Counted from the stretch's first letter, positions 1 through 11,798 are shown. The stretch: DNA of 64,000 nucleotides from Trichodelitschia bisporula (GCA_010356995.1 ML996693.1:1116001-1180000), one strand, 5' to 3'. Notes: a model not told the origin generated them from the sequence alone. Made by a program: numbers and translations.

Positions 1-867
1 GCGGATCGGGGAAGGTTTTCATGGTGGATGGAGGCACGGGTGGATGCTTGGCGCGCGTCAGGTACCCAGGCAACCGGCCAAGGAAGAGCCGGGGCCGTAC
101 AAACTGGGCGGGCGAGGGGGGTCTGTGCTCTCGAGCCGAGCTAGCGCCCTCCCTCACTCAAAGTTGATCCGCCCAGCCAGACTCCCTCACTCTCTCTCTC
201 TCTCTCTTCAAAAGTCCTCCTCCAACTCTCGCCCTCTTCCATCCCCCAAACCCCAACCAACCACCTTCACTTTTCGCCAACTCACGCAGCGCGCAGAACC
301 TTTCGCGTCTTCAAGTCAATTTGACGATACTCTTCGTCAGGGTACGCATTTGATCAAATTCCAAATCTCGTCCAAATCCGCCTCTGTCGCGCTTCTTTTC
401 GCGGCTTTCCGTAAGGGTACGTACCTCAGTCTGTCGCGGCGCGACACACGATACGCGAACGCGGCTCGTCTCCAAGCACGTCGCCCGTGACAAGGGTACA
501 ACCCGGTGGTCCGTGCTTTACCACAACAACAAGCCCACACCCATCTACCTTCTTCACTTCAACTTCTCTTTCTCCAACAACAAACTCCATCCCCTCCCCA
601 CGTCCCAACACTCGACAGCACCATTCCGTTCAATCTTCCACTGTTTCGTGTCCTCCCCGCGAAGCAGCAGGAATTGGCATTCCCCTGTCCCATCCGCCAG
701 CTCTTCGAGGAGGATTGTTTTAACTCTCTGCCCCACCACTCTTCTGTCCCCATTGGTACTCTGCATTCTACCTGGACAGCACCAATAACCATTCGCCACA
801 TACAGAACAGCTCCCGACTCTTCGAACTCTTCAACCAAACGTGAACTCCTTGATCAACTCGGTCGAG
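1..867. other. Upstream region and 5' leader of the cyclin B gene
   Basis: No convincing gene is seen here. The plus strand is strongly pyrimidine-rich from about 180 to 660, including a pure TC run at 190-208. That is typical of the core promoter and long 5' leader of highly expressed filamentous-fungal genes. The overlapping reading frames have no recognisable domains and lie in low-complexity sequence. Confidence 0.5.
190..208 (+). repeat. TC dinucleotide run in cyclin B promoter
   Basis: About nine TC units in a row, inside the pyrimidine-rich tract upstream of the cyclin gene. CT tracts of this kind often sit near fungal transcription starts; that role is inferred here. Confidence 0.6.
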
Positions 868-2465
868 ATGGCTCCGGTAAGTCGATGCAAGCACTCCATG
901 ACGCGACAGTCGCTAACCGCGTAGAAGATTACGAAGAAGGCCCTCGGGCATGGTGACGAAAACGCTACGACAACGCGTGTGACGCGTGCGAAGGCTGCCG
1001 CCCTTGGTGCCTCTGACATGACTGCCGACGTCAAGAAGCCGCTTCAGCAGCGCGTCAAGGCCACCGCCAACACTCGCAAGCGCGCTGCGCTCGATGATGT
1101 CTCGAACGTCGCGAAGACTGTTGCCAACGCTGGTAAAGGCAAGACCGGTCTCGTCTCAAAGTCCGCCCAGCCGACTGGTGTTCTCAAGGCTAAGGCGACC
1201 AAGTCCACGCTCGTCACCAAAAAGACCGACCTGAAGCGTTCGGCTAGCGGTACCGTTGGCAACGCCCCTGCGGCGAAGAAGCGCAACACGAGCTCGTCGA
1301 CCGGTCAAAAGTCGGATGCCGAAAACGATGCCGACGTGGACACTGATGCTCCGGTTGTCAAGGGCAACGAGCTGGTCAAGATCACCAAAGTCGAGGATCA
1401 GCAGCTCGTCCTTGCCTCTCAGGATGACGTGAAGAAGGAGGATCTCTGCCAAGTCATTGTGCATGGTGCCAGCGGTATGCCCCCTGGTGTTGAGGATCTC
1501 GACGCTGAGGACGAGCACGATCCCCTGATGGTCTCCGAGTACGTGGTTGAGATCTTCCACTACTTGGAAGAACTCGAGGAGAAGTGCATGCCGAACCCGG
1601 ACTACATGGATTCCCAGAAGGACCTTGAGTGGAAGATGCGCGGTATCCTGATCGACTGGCTGCTCGAGGTTCACACTCGTTTCCGCCTGCTCCCGGAGAC
1701 GCTCTTCCTGACGGTCAACATCATCGACCGCTTCCTCTCGACCAAGGTTGTCCAGCTCGACCGCCTCCAGCTCGTCGGCATCACGGCGATGTTCATTGCT
1801 TCCAAGTACGAAGAGGTACTCTCTCCTCATGTCCAGAACTTCCGCCACGTTGCCGATGATGGTTTCACCGAGGCCGAGATCCTCAGCGCCGAGCGCTTCA
1901 TCCTGGCTGCTCTGAACTACGACCTGAGCTACGCCAATCCGATGAACTTCCTTCGTCGCATCTCCAAGGCGGACAACTACGACGTCCAGACTCGCACTCT
2001 GGGGAAGTACCTGCTCGAGATTGCCCTTGTCGACCACCGCCTCATCCAGTACAAGCCTAGCCACGTCGCTGCTGCTTCCATGTACCTGGCGCGTGCTGCT
2101 CTTGACCGCGACCCCTGGGTGAGTTGTCTGATTTGATCTTGTTTGCTGCTGGCTTAGCTAACCATCTCAGGATGCTACTCTCACTCATTACTCGGGCTAC
2201 TCCGAGGATGAGATTATCCCCGTCTTTCTCCTGATGATCGACTACCTCTATGGTCCTGTCCAGCACGACGCGCTCTTCAAGAAGTACGCGAGCAAGAAGT
2301 TCCTCAAGGGTATGTGTTTAATGTTCCCCTCCGATCAGCATCAGCTAACAATACAAAGCTTCGATGGTGGTCCGCAGCTGGGTCAAGAGCACCGGCTACA
2401 AGTACCTCACTGCCCTGACCAAGGACCACGCCCTGCACCGTCTCCCCGCCAAGGAGACGTACTAG
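868..2465 (+). CDS. nimE: G2/mitotic-specific B-type cyclin
   Basis: Activating subunit of Cdk1 (Cdc2/NimX) that drives entry into mitosis. Exons are 868-876, 925-2118, 2171-2309 and 2359-2465, giving 482 aa. The first exon codes only Met-Ala-Pro, and phases fit at all three introns (48, 52 and 49 bp). The basic N-terminal third (about residues 1-170) holds a classical destruction box, RAALDDVSN, at residues 56-64, as expected for APC/C-dependent destruction. The cyclin box follows: MRGILIDWLLEVH, then LFLTVNIIDRFLS, then AMFIASKYEE. The C-terminal cyclin fold runs to the end (SMVVRSWVKSTGYKYL). Length and organisation match fungal mitotic B cyclins. The symbol follows the Aspergillus orthologue. 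The start is chosen because the upstream frame lacks another suitable ATG and the 3-residue exon joins cleanly. Confidence 0.95.
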
Positions 2466-4481
2466 TTTGCGCAGCACCATTCCTCCTGTCGGCATTTTCT
2501 AGCGCGCATCTTCATGAGGGAATCATGGGTCCTTGAGCGGCAAGAGGTTATTTTATCAAGGCGTTTATCGGCGTGCGGGAAAGCGGGTTTGCATAGTGTG
2601 ACTGGGCCTGGATGGGTTGAATGACGGACGCGCTGTATCCGGGTGGTCTTGACTTCCTATCGTATGGAACCAGTCTCAGAGGAGGTTGGGTTAGAGCTTT
2701 GTTGTGGTTGATGGCAGCCTCTTTCACAGACGGTTGGACAACCACAAAGCTTTCCACGACCTTGCGTGTGTGTATTTTTCCAGTGGGCGATTGTTTTCTC
2801 TCGGTAGGGCGAACAACCGGGCTTATGGACGGTGGTGGGGTGGCGTAGTCGGCGTTTGTACATGGGGACTGGTGTATTATGGGTGGAGCACAACGGTGGA
2901 TGTTATCGGCATGTTCCTATGTACTCTCACTTCCTCAGTTACTGACTGGCAATTCTGTTTGTGGTGGCTAGACTCAAGGGCAGGTGGAACGTTTGTGTTC
3001 TGCTTTGTCCCTTGTGGTCAGTTGTCTGCCTACTTCGGAGGAGCTAGTCAAAAGTCATCATGTACTTTAGCTGTTGTCACTAGATAACACTGGAGGCATT
3101 CAACCCATCATGGTGTGCGGGAGTGTGTGGTTATCGTGATCATATGGCGCGCGTTAGCGTGCGCATGGTGCAGGATCGGGCCTTTTGGGCTCTCAGCTGC
3201 TCCCATGGCGCCACGGGACTATAACTAGTTCTAGAATCAGGCATGGCATTGCGCATGGTATTCAGTCAGGTTTCACGAGCAGCACCCATACAGGCTTTGA
3301 GCTGAATAGCAGGTCAGGCCAGACCTGATTGCCATCCCGGCCAGCAAGCATATTGCGCCATCCTAGCAGGACCGGCATGAGGCAGGGTGTTGCCGCGCAG
3401 GTCAGTGGGGAGGGCTGCAGGTTGCGTCGCGCATATGGTTGATGCTAGGTCTGGTTGGCATAATGCTTATGCAAGTGTCCTTTAACGTCGGATTGACGTC
3501 TGGGTACAGCTGGATGCCTTGGAATGATGCTCGCTGTTGTCTTTGGAGACGGCCCTTTTGTTCTGTGGAAATGGGATGGTTTTGGGCTGCGGAGTGCGGT
3601 GGGGCTTCAGCTATCACGGGAACAGGCGGGTTTGATGGACTGCAGAACTGCAGTGCAGTTCATTAGAGTATCGGAAGGATTCAACAGGCAACTCGCGAGA
3701 CAACTCGCGGCTTTTGGCTACGTGGGCCGGAGTGGGATGAAGTCTCCACGCAGGGTCCTGATGGGCGATCCCACGCGATTCGATCTGTCTACCGGAAGGA
3801 TAGGGCTCGTTAAGTCCCTTCTAGGGACTTCGTTGTTTCGTGGTCCTACTAGTCGTAGGTTAGGGTAAAGCCTTTTTTTTTCGAGTGACGTCGTTGGTGT
3901 TGGCTGGCACTTAGGTGTACTTTTTCCTCGTCACTTTCTTCAACCACCTCGAATACAACTCCGCTCCTGTCACTACGCTATTCGCTGTCGTTAAGCACCT
4001 TCACCGTACATCGGATTAACTTTCGACGCCAATCACAGATACCCGCCTAAATATCGAGCCGCACATTCTCATGAATCTGGACCTCTTCATGAAAGCTGAG
4101 ACTTACGCCCACCTGAACATCCCAACAACCTCACGCGCCACCGACTACCTATTCTAAGCTCGTACAGCTTGCCGCACACCCTCAACCCCACGCCAAAGAC
4201 GATATTCCCCCATAGGCGTTGGCCCAGTGTCATCCGCCCCGGTCGCCTCCCCCGTACGCACCAACCCGTCCCACGTCAACTCGTCCTCCGCGGCTTGCCT
4301 TCCTCAGCTCCCGCACACTGCGCACGTTGCCGCTTCATTGGTCGCCAGCCCGCGCGCGCCATAATACGCGGTCAAAGCCCTCTTAACCAGGCGGCGTCCT
4401 GGAGAATGCTGGCAGAAACAGAGCACACGAACGACTGCCGTATCTGCAATTTTTTCATCTTTTTGGCCCCGAGTGTCGGCT
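2466..4481. other. Intergenic region, cyclin B to PPN1
   Basis: About 2 kb without a recognisable gene. The first part should hold the cyclin 3' UTR. From roughly 3,880 to 4,480 the plus strand becomes C-rich and pyrimidine-rich, consistent with the promoter and leader of the downstream endopolyphosphatase gene. Reading frames of up to about 170 codons exist, but none shows a domain or a sensible splice structure. Confidence 0.5.
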
Positions 4482-6719
4482 ATGATGGTGCGTGGGAATG
4501 CAAGTCGACGCCCTGCAAAGGAGACCTGGCTGCCCGCTCCTGGTCTCCTACTGCTGCTCCTCGCGCTTCTACTGCCCCTGTCTGCGGCGCGCCAAGATGC
4601 AGGCGCGGATGGGACTCCGGTGCTGCTGGGTGGCGGTGCGGGGAGAAGGCTGAAGGGGAGGTTTTTGCACATTAACGGTTCGCGTTCAGCACATATCGTC
4701 TCTGGTGGAGGCTAAATAACTACAGACTTTCACTTCGATCCTTACTACAAGCTCCACTCGTCGACGGAAAAAACTGCCGCCTGCCACCGCGGCAAGGGCC
4801 CGGCCGGCTACTTTGGAGCCGAGACGTCGGCCTGCGACTCGCCCGAGCACCTCATCAACGCGACCTTCGAGTGGATCCGGACACACCTGCGCGATGAGAT
4901 CGACTTCGTGGTTTGGGCAGGCGACTCGGCGCGGCACGACAACGACGAGGAACACCCGCGGAGCGACAAGCAAGTCGTGACACAGAACGAGTTCCTAGTC
5001 AGCAAGTTCCGCGACGTCTTCGGCGTGCGCGAGAACTGGGAAGACGACGATCCGACCAACGATGTCTCCATCCCTATCATCCCGACCTTCGGCAATAACG
5101 ATGTCTTACCACATAATATCTTCCTCCCCGGGCCTAACCCCTGGACGAACCGCTACCTGTCCATCTGGCGCCATTTCATCCCCGAGGCCCAGCGGCACAC
5201 GTTCCAGCAGGGCGGCTGGTTCTATGTGGAGGTTATACCGGACCATCTCGCCGTCATCAGCCTCAACACGCTTTACTTCTTCGACTCCAACGCCGCGGTC
5301 GACGGCTGTGCGTCCCGGCATGAGCCGGGCTACGAACACTTCGACTGGCTACGCATCCAGCTGCAGTCCCTTCGCGAGCGCGGCATGAAGGCCATATTGA
5401 CCGGTCATGTCCCCCCCGCGCGCGTGGATAGCAAGGTCAGCTGGGACGAAACCTGCTGGCAGAAGTACGCGCAGTGGACGCAAGCGTTCCGCGACGTGTT
5501 AGTGGGGAGTTTCTTCGGGCACATGAACATCGATCACTTCATCATTCAGGACTCGGCGGACGTGGACAAGGGGATGAAAAAGGGGCGCGCCGTAGAATAT
5601 CCCAGTGAGGATGAGGTTGTGAGGACGGCGTCGGCGGAGGATTATCTGCTGGATTTGAGGGAAGTGTTTCAGCGCTTGCCGGGTTTGGATAAGGCTAGGG
5701 AGGGTGTGGATGTGGATGAGGAGGCGAAGATTGGGGGCCCATATGCGGAGCGCTTTGCGATGAGTTTTGTGGGCGCGAGTGTGGTGCCGAATTATTTCCC
5801 GAGCCTGAGGGTGTATGAGTATAACATCACCGGGCTCGAGGATCTGGTTCTCCCCCGCGCCGTCGCGCACCCGGACAAGCTCACCACTCCTCACATCCCC
5901 TCGGCTCAGCAACCCCTCGGCAACTCCATCTCTTCCTCAAGCACACCGGAATTGGACTTGGAGACCCTGAACGACGACCCGGTTGATGAGGAGGCGCTCA
6001 TCGAAGCGTACAAGAAAAAGAAGAAGCAGAAGAAGGGGAGGAAGAAGCCGAAGACGCATAAGTTTACCCCGCCGCGCGAACCGCCGAGGGGGACGGGGCC
6101 TGGGCCTGCGTATACGATGCAGAGGTGGGCGTTACTGGGTTATACGCAGTATTATGCGAATCTTACGCACATGAATGGGGATTTTACGATGGATCATGAG
6201 GACGGGGAGAGGGAGAGGGAGGAGGGGGAGAAGGGGGATGCGGTGGGGGTGCTGGAGGTTGCGAGACAGGGCACGGGGGATGAGATCGAGGAGGAGCGGT
6301 GGAGTGAGGGGCGGCATGGGGGGAAGACGCCGCGGCACGGTCATGGGAAGGTTAGGATTGGGAAGTTTGGGTATGAGGTTGAGTATGATACGAGGAGAGA
6401 TAAGGTGTATCGGTTGGAGGATTTGACGGTGAGGAGTTATTTGGGGCTTGCGGGGCGGATTGCGAAGGGGAAGGCGAGGGGGTGGGGGGTGAGGGTTGAC
6501 GAGGCTGAGGGTGAGGTTGAGGGACAGGAGGTTGAGGAGGATGAGGGGGATGTGGAATCGGAAGGGAAGAAGCACAAGAAGGGCAAGAAGGGCAAGAAGC
6601 GGAAGGGGAAGAAGAAGCACAAGAAAGGGAAGGTGAATGACGTTTGGATGACGTTTGTGGAGAGGGCGTTTGTGGGCGCGCTGGAGCCGGATGATTTGGA
6701 GGAGCTTTTTGATGGGTAG
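4482..6719 (+). CDS. PPN1: Endopolyphosphatase (Ppn1/Phm5 family)
   Basis: Vacuolar metallophosphatase that cuts long-chain inorganic polyphosphate. Exons are 4482-4677 and 4726-6719, 729 aa; the 48-bp intron has an unusual GTTCGC donor. A hydrophobic segment at about residues 26-38 (a run of Leu) fits the type II membrane anchor of this family. After the splice, DFHFDPYYK opens the calcineurin-like phosphoesterase domain. WAGDSARHDND, TFGNNDVLPHN, LTGHVPP and GHMNIDHF supply the metal-ligand Asp/Asn/His motifs in the expected order. The C-terminal half is low complexity, with Lys clusters at about 495-511 and 679-702, the latter directly after an acidic stretch. Two adjacent ATGs (4482 and 4485) are possible starts. 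Codon use in the second half is strikingly purine-rich on the coding strand. Confidence 0.9.
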
Positions 6720-7861
6720 GGAGGGTGTTACTGTAGCCATCTGGCGAGGCGAGGCTGATGCATTGCGTGGCGTTTTTTCTTTGCCTTGGGTGGGGTATTT
6801 GGTTAGGGATAGCATGAGCGTAGGTTGTGATTAATTCACGCGTTGGACTTGAGGTTTTTGAGGCTGGTGCTTTGATACTGAGATCTTACTCGTCACAGCG
6901 GTGCTTGTGGACTGGCCATGGTGGTAGGCGTAGCATCCCAACGGTAGTGCGTATATTCGCTACGGCGGTGTTTGTAGACATCCCTTGCGGGGCTTGTAGA
7001 CCTATCCCTTGCGGTACTTTTAAACTCATCCCTTGCGGTGCTTGTACACTCGCCACGGCGGTGCGTATACTCGCCACAGCGGTGCTCTTAGATTCCCAAC
7101 GGCTTTTTTGTGCGTAGATACGGACGTGGCGGCCTCTTAGCACCCCAATGGCATTCCTTGTAGACTCGCCACAGTGGTGGTGTAGCATCCCAACGGCTTT
7201 CTGTAGACTCGCCACGGTGGTGTGTGCGGACTTGACACGGCAGTGCGTATATTCGCCACTGGGGCAGTCTTAGAACCTCAAAATTATACCGGTATAAATA
7301 TCCCCCCTAAGTCATGAAATCTCTTGAGCACCCGGATCATCCTGATGTGTTCCCCCTGGTTCGGTCGCCTGGAAATCCGACATGGGCACGATCTCAGCCT
7401 TAACCTTTGCTCAAGTGCCTATCAACTCTCGGATATTGACAATCGAAGTCTGTGCAAGAGAAAGGATGAAACAGCAGATTTTCTTAAAGCGAGGAAGGAT
7501 TTGTTTCTAAGGAATCATATTTGAACTGGCAGGCTCGATTAAAGCGAAGCGACAGTTTGCCCATACCGTTGTGGACAGCACAATCCACGCTGGTAAATCA
7601 AGCTCATCAACATTGTGCCATCGCGACGAGCTAACTAACTGTAGCTTCTTCCCACAAAGAATCACAAGGGCAAGAACAACCAATCCTCCCTCAAAACCGA
7701 AAGTTCATCCAAGATCTCACCCTCCCAATCCGGCCCCATCACCCCGCCTAACCGCAACCGCACCCGCGCGCTAACCGCCCGGGCCCCTTCCCCCAGCCAG
7801 CCACCACCAACCTCATCCCAAATTTTCCACACCACCACAATACTCCCACTCCACATCAACA
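6720..7861. other. Intergenic region, PPN1 to elongin C
   Basis: Contains the PPN1 3' end, a degenerate minisatellite (listed separately) and, from about 7,660, a C-rich plus-strand stretch that looks like the elongin C promoter and leader. No gene is recognised. Confidence 0.5.
6887..7273. repeat. Degenerate minisatellite, about 17 units of 20-26 bp
   Basis: Imperfect tandem units with the core CTCGCCACGGCGGTGC, usually preceded by TAGA or TATA. At least three sub-types alternate: the CTCGCCACGG form, a CATCCCAACGG form and a CATCCCTTGCGG form. Unit length varies, so no reading frame is kept through the array, which argues against a repeat protein. It sits in the intergenic space and stops sharply near 7,273. 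Confidence 0.8.
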
Positions 7862-8518
7862 ATGGCCACCGCCGACCCAGACCTAGACTTCGACCTCGAC
7901 CCCGAGCACGATCCCATCCTCGCCGGTCTGCAGAGCTCCTTCGTTGATCCAACCACCCCCAAACCCAAATCCAAACTGAACCAATCCTCCCTCCCAACCC
8001 GGTCCTCGCCGTCTAAGGCTAGGTCTACACCCAAGACACCCGCCACGTCTGGAAACGGGAAGGAGAGGGAGAGGGAAAGGAAGTCGGTGTCTGGTGGGGA
8101 GGAGTTTATAACATTGGTGTCGAGTGATGGATTTGAGTTTGTGGTGAGGAAGAAGGCGGCGCTGCGGAGTGGGACGATTCGCAGGATGGTGGATCAGGGG
8201 AGTGGGTTTCGGGAGGGGGTTACGGGGAGGTGTGTTATGGAGACGATATCGTGAGTTTTTGCTTCCTGTCCGAGGTTTTCCTGTCCGAGGTTTTCCTTTG
8301 GGGGGGGGGGGGGGGTTACGCTGACGCGTGGGGCAGTGCGGTGCTGCTCGAGAAGGTCTGCGAGTACTTCTACTACGCCGAGAAGTACGCCGAGGCCGAG
8401 AGCGTGCCGGATATGGAGCTCCCGCCGGAGATTTGCCTTGAGATGCTGGTTGTGGCGGATTTTTTGGACGGTGAGTGTTGTGGGCTTTCGTAGTGAGAGA
8501 CTAATGGGTTTAGTTTGA
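7862..8518 (+). CDS. ELC1: Elongin C (Skp1/BTB-fold protein) with N-terminal extension
   Basis: Adaptor of elongin-cullin ubiquitin ligases and partner of elongin A in turnover of stalled RNA polymerase II. Exons are 7862-8250, 8337-8470 and 8514-8518, giving 175 aa. The conserved fold starts near residue 80 (FITLVSSDGFEFVVRKKAAL, then SGTIRRM). It continues across intron 1 as LLEKVCEYFYYAEKYAEAES and ends ELPPEICLEMLVVADFLDV. This matches elongin C end to end, including the final hydrophobic-Leu-Asp-X. The last exon is only 5 nt: it completes a Val codon and gives the stop. Residues 1 to about 78 are an extra Ser/Pro/Lys/Arg-rich segment absent from the 112-residue animal protein. The start has a good context (CAACAATGGCC), and no later ATG precedes the domain. 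Intron 1 holds a G16 run and a 15-bp direct duplication. Confidence 0.9.
8300..8315 (+). repeat. G16 homopolymer in elongin C intron 1
   Basis: Sixteen consecutive G residues inside the 86-bp first intron. It is preceded (about 8,268-8,297) by two adjacent copies of a 15-bp unit containing CTGTCCGAGGTTTTC. The length is likely to be variable or mis-sequenced. Confidence 0.8.
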
Positions 8519-9022
8519 TTCTTTTACGGATAAGCGTCGTGGATAGGCGTCATGGGCAACATCATCGGGTAGGCGTTTAGATGGACCGCAATCATCAGAT
8601 CAGCACGGAGGACGGCGTACGGATAGGACAATACCCCACACAGCGGATAGGACTTCGTACAGTATTCACAACAAGAACAAAGGCAAGTACCCTTCTTTTC
8701 TGAATCCATCGTGACCATTCCGCATCCATAGCATTATGTCTGCGCTAGCTCCTCCTTGCGTATGGCATCTACATCGGATGCAAGAACAACCTTCTCTCTA
8801 TTCAGTCCGCCTCGTCGCAAACTACCGAGCCGCGGACTTTATTCCAGATGAAGACATGTCCCAACTGTAGCAATAAGACTTTTACGATTCATTGCCCGTG
8901 ATCGTGCGTGTCTATCTACCCATCGAAAGATGCCGGTGTGACGCCTACGTGCATTAGGCTCGTGATATGCCCCCCGATTCCCGCCGTACGCCAGGTATGC
9001 CCCGAGAGTGAGAGCCCGGCGC
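8519..9022. other. Intergenic region between convergent elongin C and PRMT5
   Basis: About 500 bp between two facing 3' ends. No gene, repeat or structured RNA is recognised. It should contain both transcription terminators. Confidence 0.5.
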
Positions 9023-11402
9023 CTACATCAAGCACCCGTTCTTGATACTCGAATGCAGCTCCGAAGTATTGATTTTCACCATCCGCCCACCGACCTTCGT
9101 GAACGTCTCAATCATCCACTCGTACCATACCTTCCGATCATCCGTATGCCGCCAGATACTAACCAGCAGCTCCGAGTTATCGGGGAACGTGATAGGCGTC
9201 TGTAGCACCAGTCAGCAATTATCCCACCCCGTCCCTGGAAAGCCTACCTTAACCGGAAAAAATATCGGAAACCAACTAATCATATCCGCACTCTTCCCCT
9301 CCATCGTAACCGGATTAGTACTAAGCTCCACGTCCCCATACAATACCGTCTCAAAGTACCCGCCCAAACCATGACACACCCCCCTCTCGCGCGCCGCGAA
9401 CCTCAGCGCCGCAAAGCGGGCATTATGTTCGTTCGCGCCATCGCCCCCACTCACGCCGCCGCCCCCACCCGCCGCGCTTCCGCCACGCCTGAGCGCAGCC
9501 TGCTTGATAACGTCCCGGGGAACCGGGTGCTCGAATTTCCACGCCGTTTGCACGTCCGGCTGCAGGAACCGGTCTGTATCGTCCGCAGCCGGCACGGACA
9601 GAAAGTCATATGCGTGCAGCATGACCACGTACGGGACCTCGAACGCCGTGGCGTCATCCCTACCCTTCCCCAATATATCAGCGTAAATGCGGGGTGTGGC
9701 CAGGGGCGTCAGGTGTGCAGTGTACGACGCGGGGATGGAAATACCCGCGGGGGCCAGGACATGCTGCACGCCGTCGAGGCATTCGGGACTGAGCTCGTTG
9801 TCGGCGAAGGAGCCAAGGAGCTCGGAGATTAGGATGTCGACTTTGCCGAGTTTGCCGTCGGGGCTGAGGGGGCCGCGCCAGGAGCGCATGTCCGATTTTA
9901 TGACGGTGACGCTGGAGGACCAGGTATCTGCGTTGCGGCGCTGGAGGTGCACGTATGCGTTTGGATTCTTCTCGACGGCCCACATTTCCACGGGTACGCC
10001 CGTTGCTTCCGCCGCGAGCAGCGCGCGGGTGACGAGCGGACCGCGCCCAGCCCCGACAACTGCAATAACGACGGCGCCGGGGCGGGTGAGGGAGGAGGTT
10101 GGCTTGCGCAGCTTGGCCCAGTCGGTCAAGGCGGCGTGCACGGCGCGCTCGTACCAATCGTATTTGACTGGGTCCTTTTCGAAGACCTCGTAGGTTATGG
10201 ACTCGAGGTTGTCGGCGAGGGGTTGCAGGGGCGCTTGGAGGTAGTCCTGGTAGCCGGCGCCGAACCGGAGGAGGGCGGGTAGGGGGGGTTGGTTGCGTTG
10301 GAGGTAGCGCATGTAGCTTAGGTGGGGGTTGGGGTCGAGGCGGACGGATTTCGGCTTCGCGAGGTCGCTGGGCAAGGGCCAGGTTTGGGAGGTGCTGGTG
10401 GGGTCGTCCGCGCTGGGGTCTTTTTGGACAGGTCCTACGTCCCAGAGGAGGATCCAGGGGGCAGTTTTCAGGCGCATGTAGCGTGTTAGGAGGTGGCGGT
10501 AGCCTTTGTGGAGGACGGGCTGGCTGTGCTTGTTTGTTATGAAGGAGGTTTCGTGTATGAGGAGCAGGCGGAGGGGCTCGGAGAACCAGCGCGATTGGAT
10601 GGCGGGGGATGGGAGCTGCTTCGGGAGGCCGAGGGCGACGGACAGCCGTGTGTTGTAGCTGCATACCGTGCGGATGAGGTTCCATGTCTCCCATGTGCTC
10701 CATGCGTCGCTGCTTGAGACGTAGTCCTCTGCGTCCGCGTGGTTGGGCAGCTTTGCGAACTGAGATAAGTTCAAGCCTGGAGTCTGCGCGAAGATAGGAC
10801 TGGGTGTCATTGGGAGCAAAATGTGGAACTGCATGTAAGGTCCGGAACGCAGAGCTTCGAGGATACACCTCGCGTACTGCGCCAGCCGGGAAGTCAAGAC
10901 ACGGCCCTCGACAGCCGGCCCCGGAATCATGATGTTCTGAACACCACAAAAGGCCGCATATGCCACCTCGAGGCTGAAGACTTGCCGAGAGACGTTTGCG
11001 ATGACTGGATCGGCAGATGCAAGATCGATCCACGAGCTGGTCACAGCTATGTACTGCGTAATGCACTCCAGCGGCGCCAGCTCCGTATCAGCGGGTGTCA
11101 AGGCTGGGACAATGGGCACTGGAAGCTCGTCGGCAGACGCTCCCTGTTCCTGCAAGTCCAGGTAGTCGGCGATCATGCCAGCGACCTTGGCCTGGAATGC
11201 AGGTGTCGTGATTGGGATCGTGAGCATGTCATACTGGCGGTTTGTTAGCCATGAATCGGAGATCCAGAGTTACTTCTCTACACACATCTACACGACGGGC
11301 GGCATCAAGCGAGGCATCGGAGAAGGGCGATGACCGTCTGCTGTGGTGATGGCCCACATACCAGACCGGCGCCGGGTCCTGATTGGACTGCGAAGAGTCC
11401 AT
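9023..11402 (-). CDS. PRMT5: Type II protein arginine methyltransferase PRMT5 (Skb1/Hsl7)
   Basis: Makes symmetric dimethylarginine on histones, spliceosomal Sm proteins and cell-cycle regulators. Exons on the minus strand are 11402-11292, 11233-9248 and 9199-9023, giving 757 aa. Exon 1 codes PAPVWYVGHHHSRR, the usual fungal N-terminus, and joins YDMLTIPITTPAF at the start of the TIM-barrel-like domain. The Rossmann methyltransferase core has the S-adenosylmethionine loop VVGAGRGPLVTRAL and acidic residue WAVEKNP. The double-E loop is SELLGSFADNELSPECLDG. The C-terminal beta-barrel ends in the short last exon (TPITFPDNSELLVSIWRH). Length matches the family. The start lies 396 bp from the divergent PRP43 start, so the two probably share a promoter region. 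Confidence 0.95.
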
Positions 11403-11798
11403 AGCTGGCGGAAAGAAGACCGAAGGTGAATATTGGATTGTCTATGGTGGTGTTTTGGCGAGAGTGTCGCTTTTCAACCTTGTCAACTCAAACATCAAAA
11501 ATGCAAGTTTGTGGCTAGAGTGTTTGGTGGCGGTGCAGCCCCGCAGCATGCCCCGCGGCCCACCACCTTCCTTCCCTTGGCCTTACGCTAACTCGAAATA
11601 TACTAGTGACGATCTCCAGTTGCCCAGCGCGAGATTATCCCGGTACATCGTTAATCCGACCAGACCCCTGCGGCAAAAAAGTAGTTGAGGCTCCAGAGAG
11701 CTGCCTTCCATCTCATCGCCGACGGGTCATTGAACTTCCACAAACAAACCCCCCTAGCCATTCAACCTCACGTCTTGGCTCCGCAAACAGCACTGACC
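11403..11798. promoter_or_regulatory. Divergent promoter region of PRMT5 and PRP43
   Basis: 396 bp between two head-to-head start codons, so it must hold both promoters unless they overlap the genes. No specific factor site is identified with confidence. Confidence 0.5.

Noticed and set aside
968-990. Two ACGCGT boxes in cyclin B exon 2
   Set aside because: They lie inside coding sequence for a Thr-Arg-Val-Thr-Arg repeat, so are explained by codon choice rather than by regulation.
3838-3870. TTAGGG-like sequence near 3.86 kb as an interstitial telomere repeat
   Set aside because: Only a single unit is present, with no tandem array.
6886-7215. Open frame through the minisatellite, as a possible repeat protein
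   Set aside because: Unit lengths vary from 20 to 26 bp, so the repeat does not keep one reading frame; the frame is chance.
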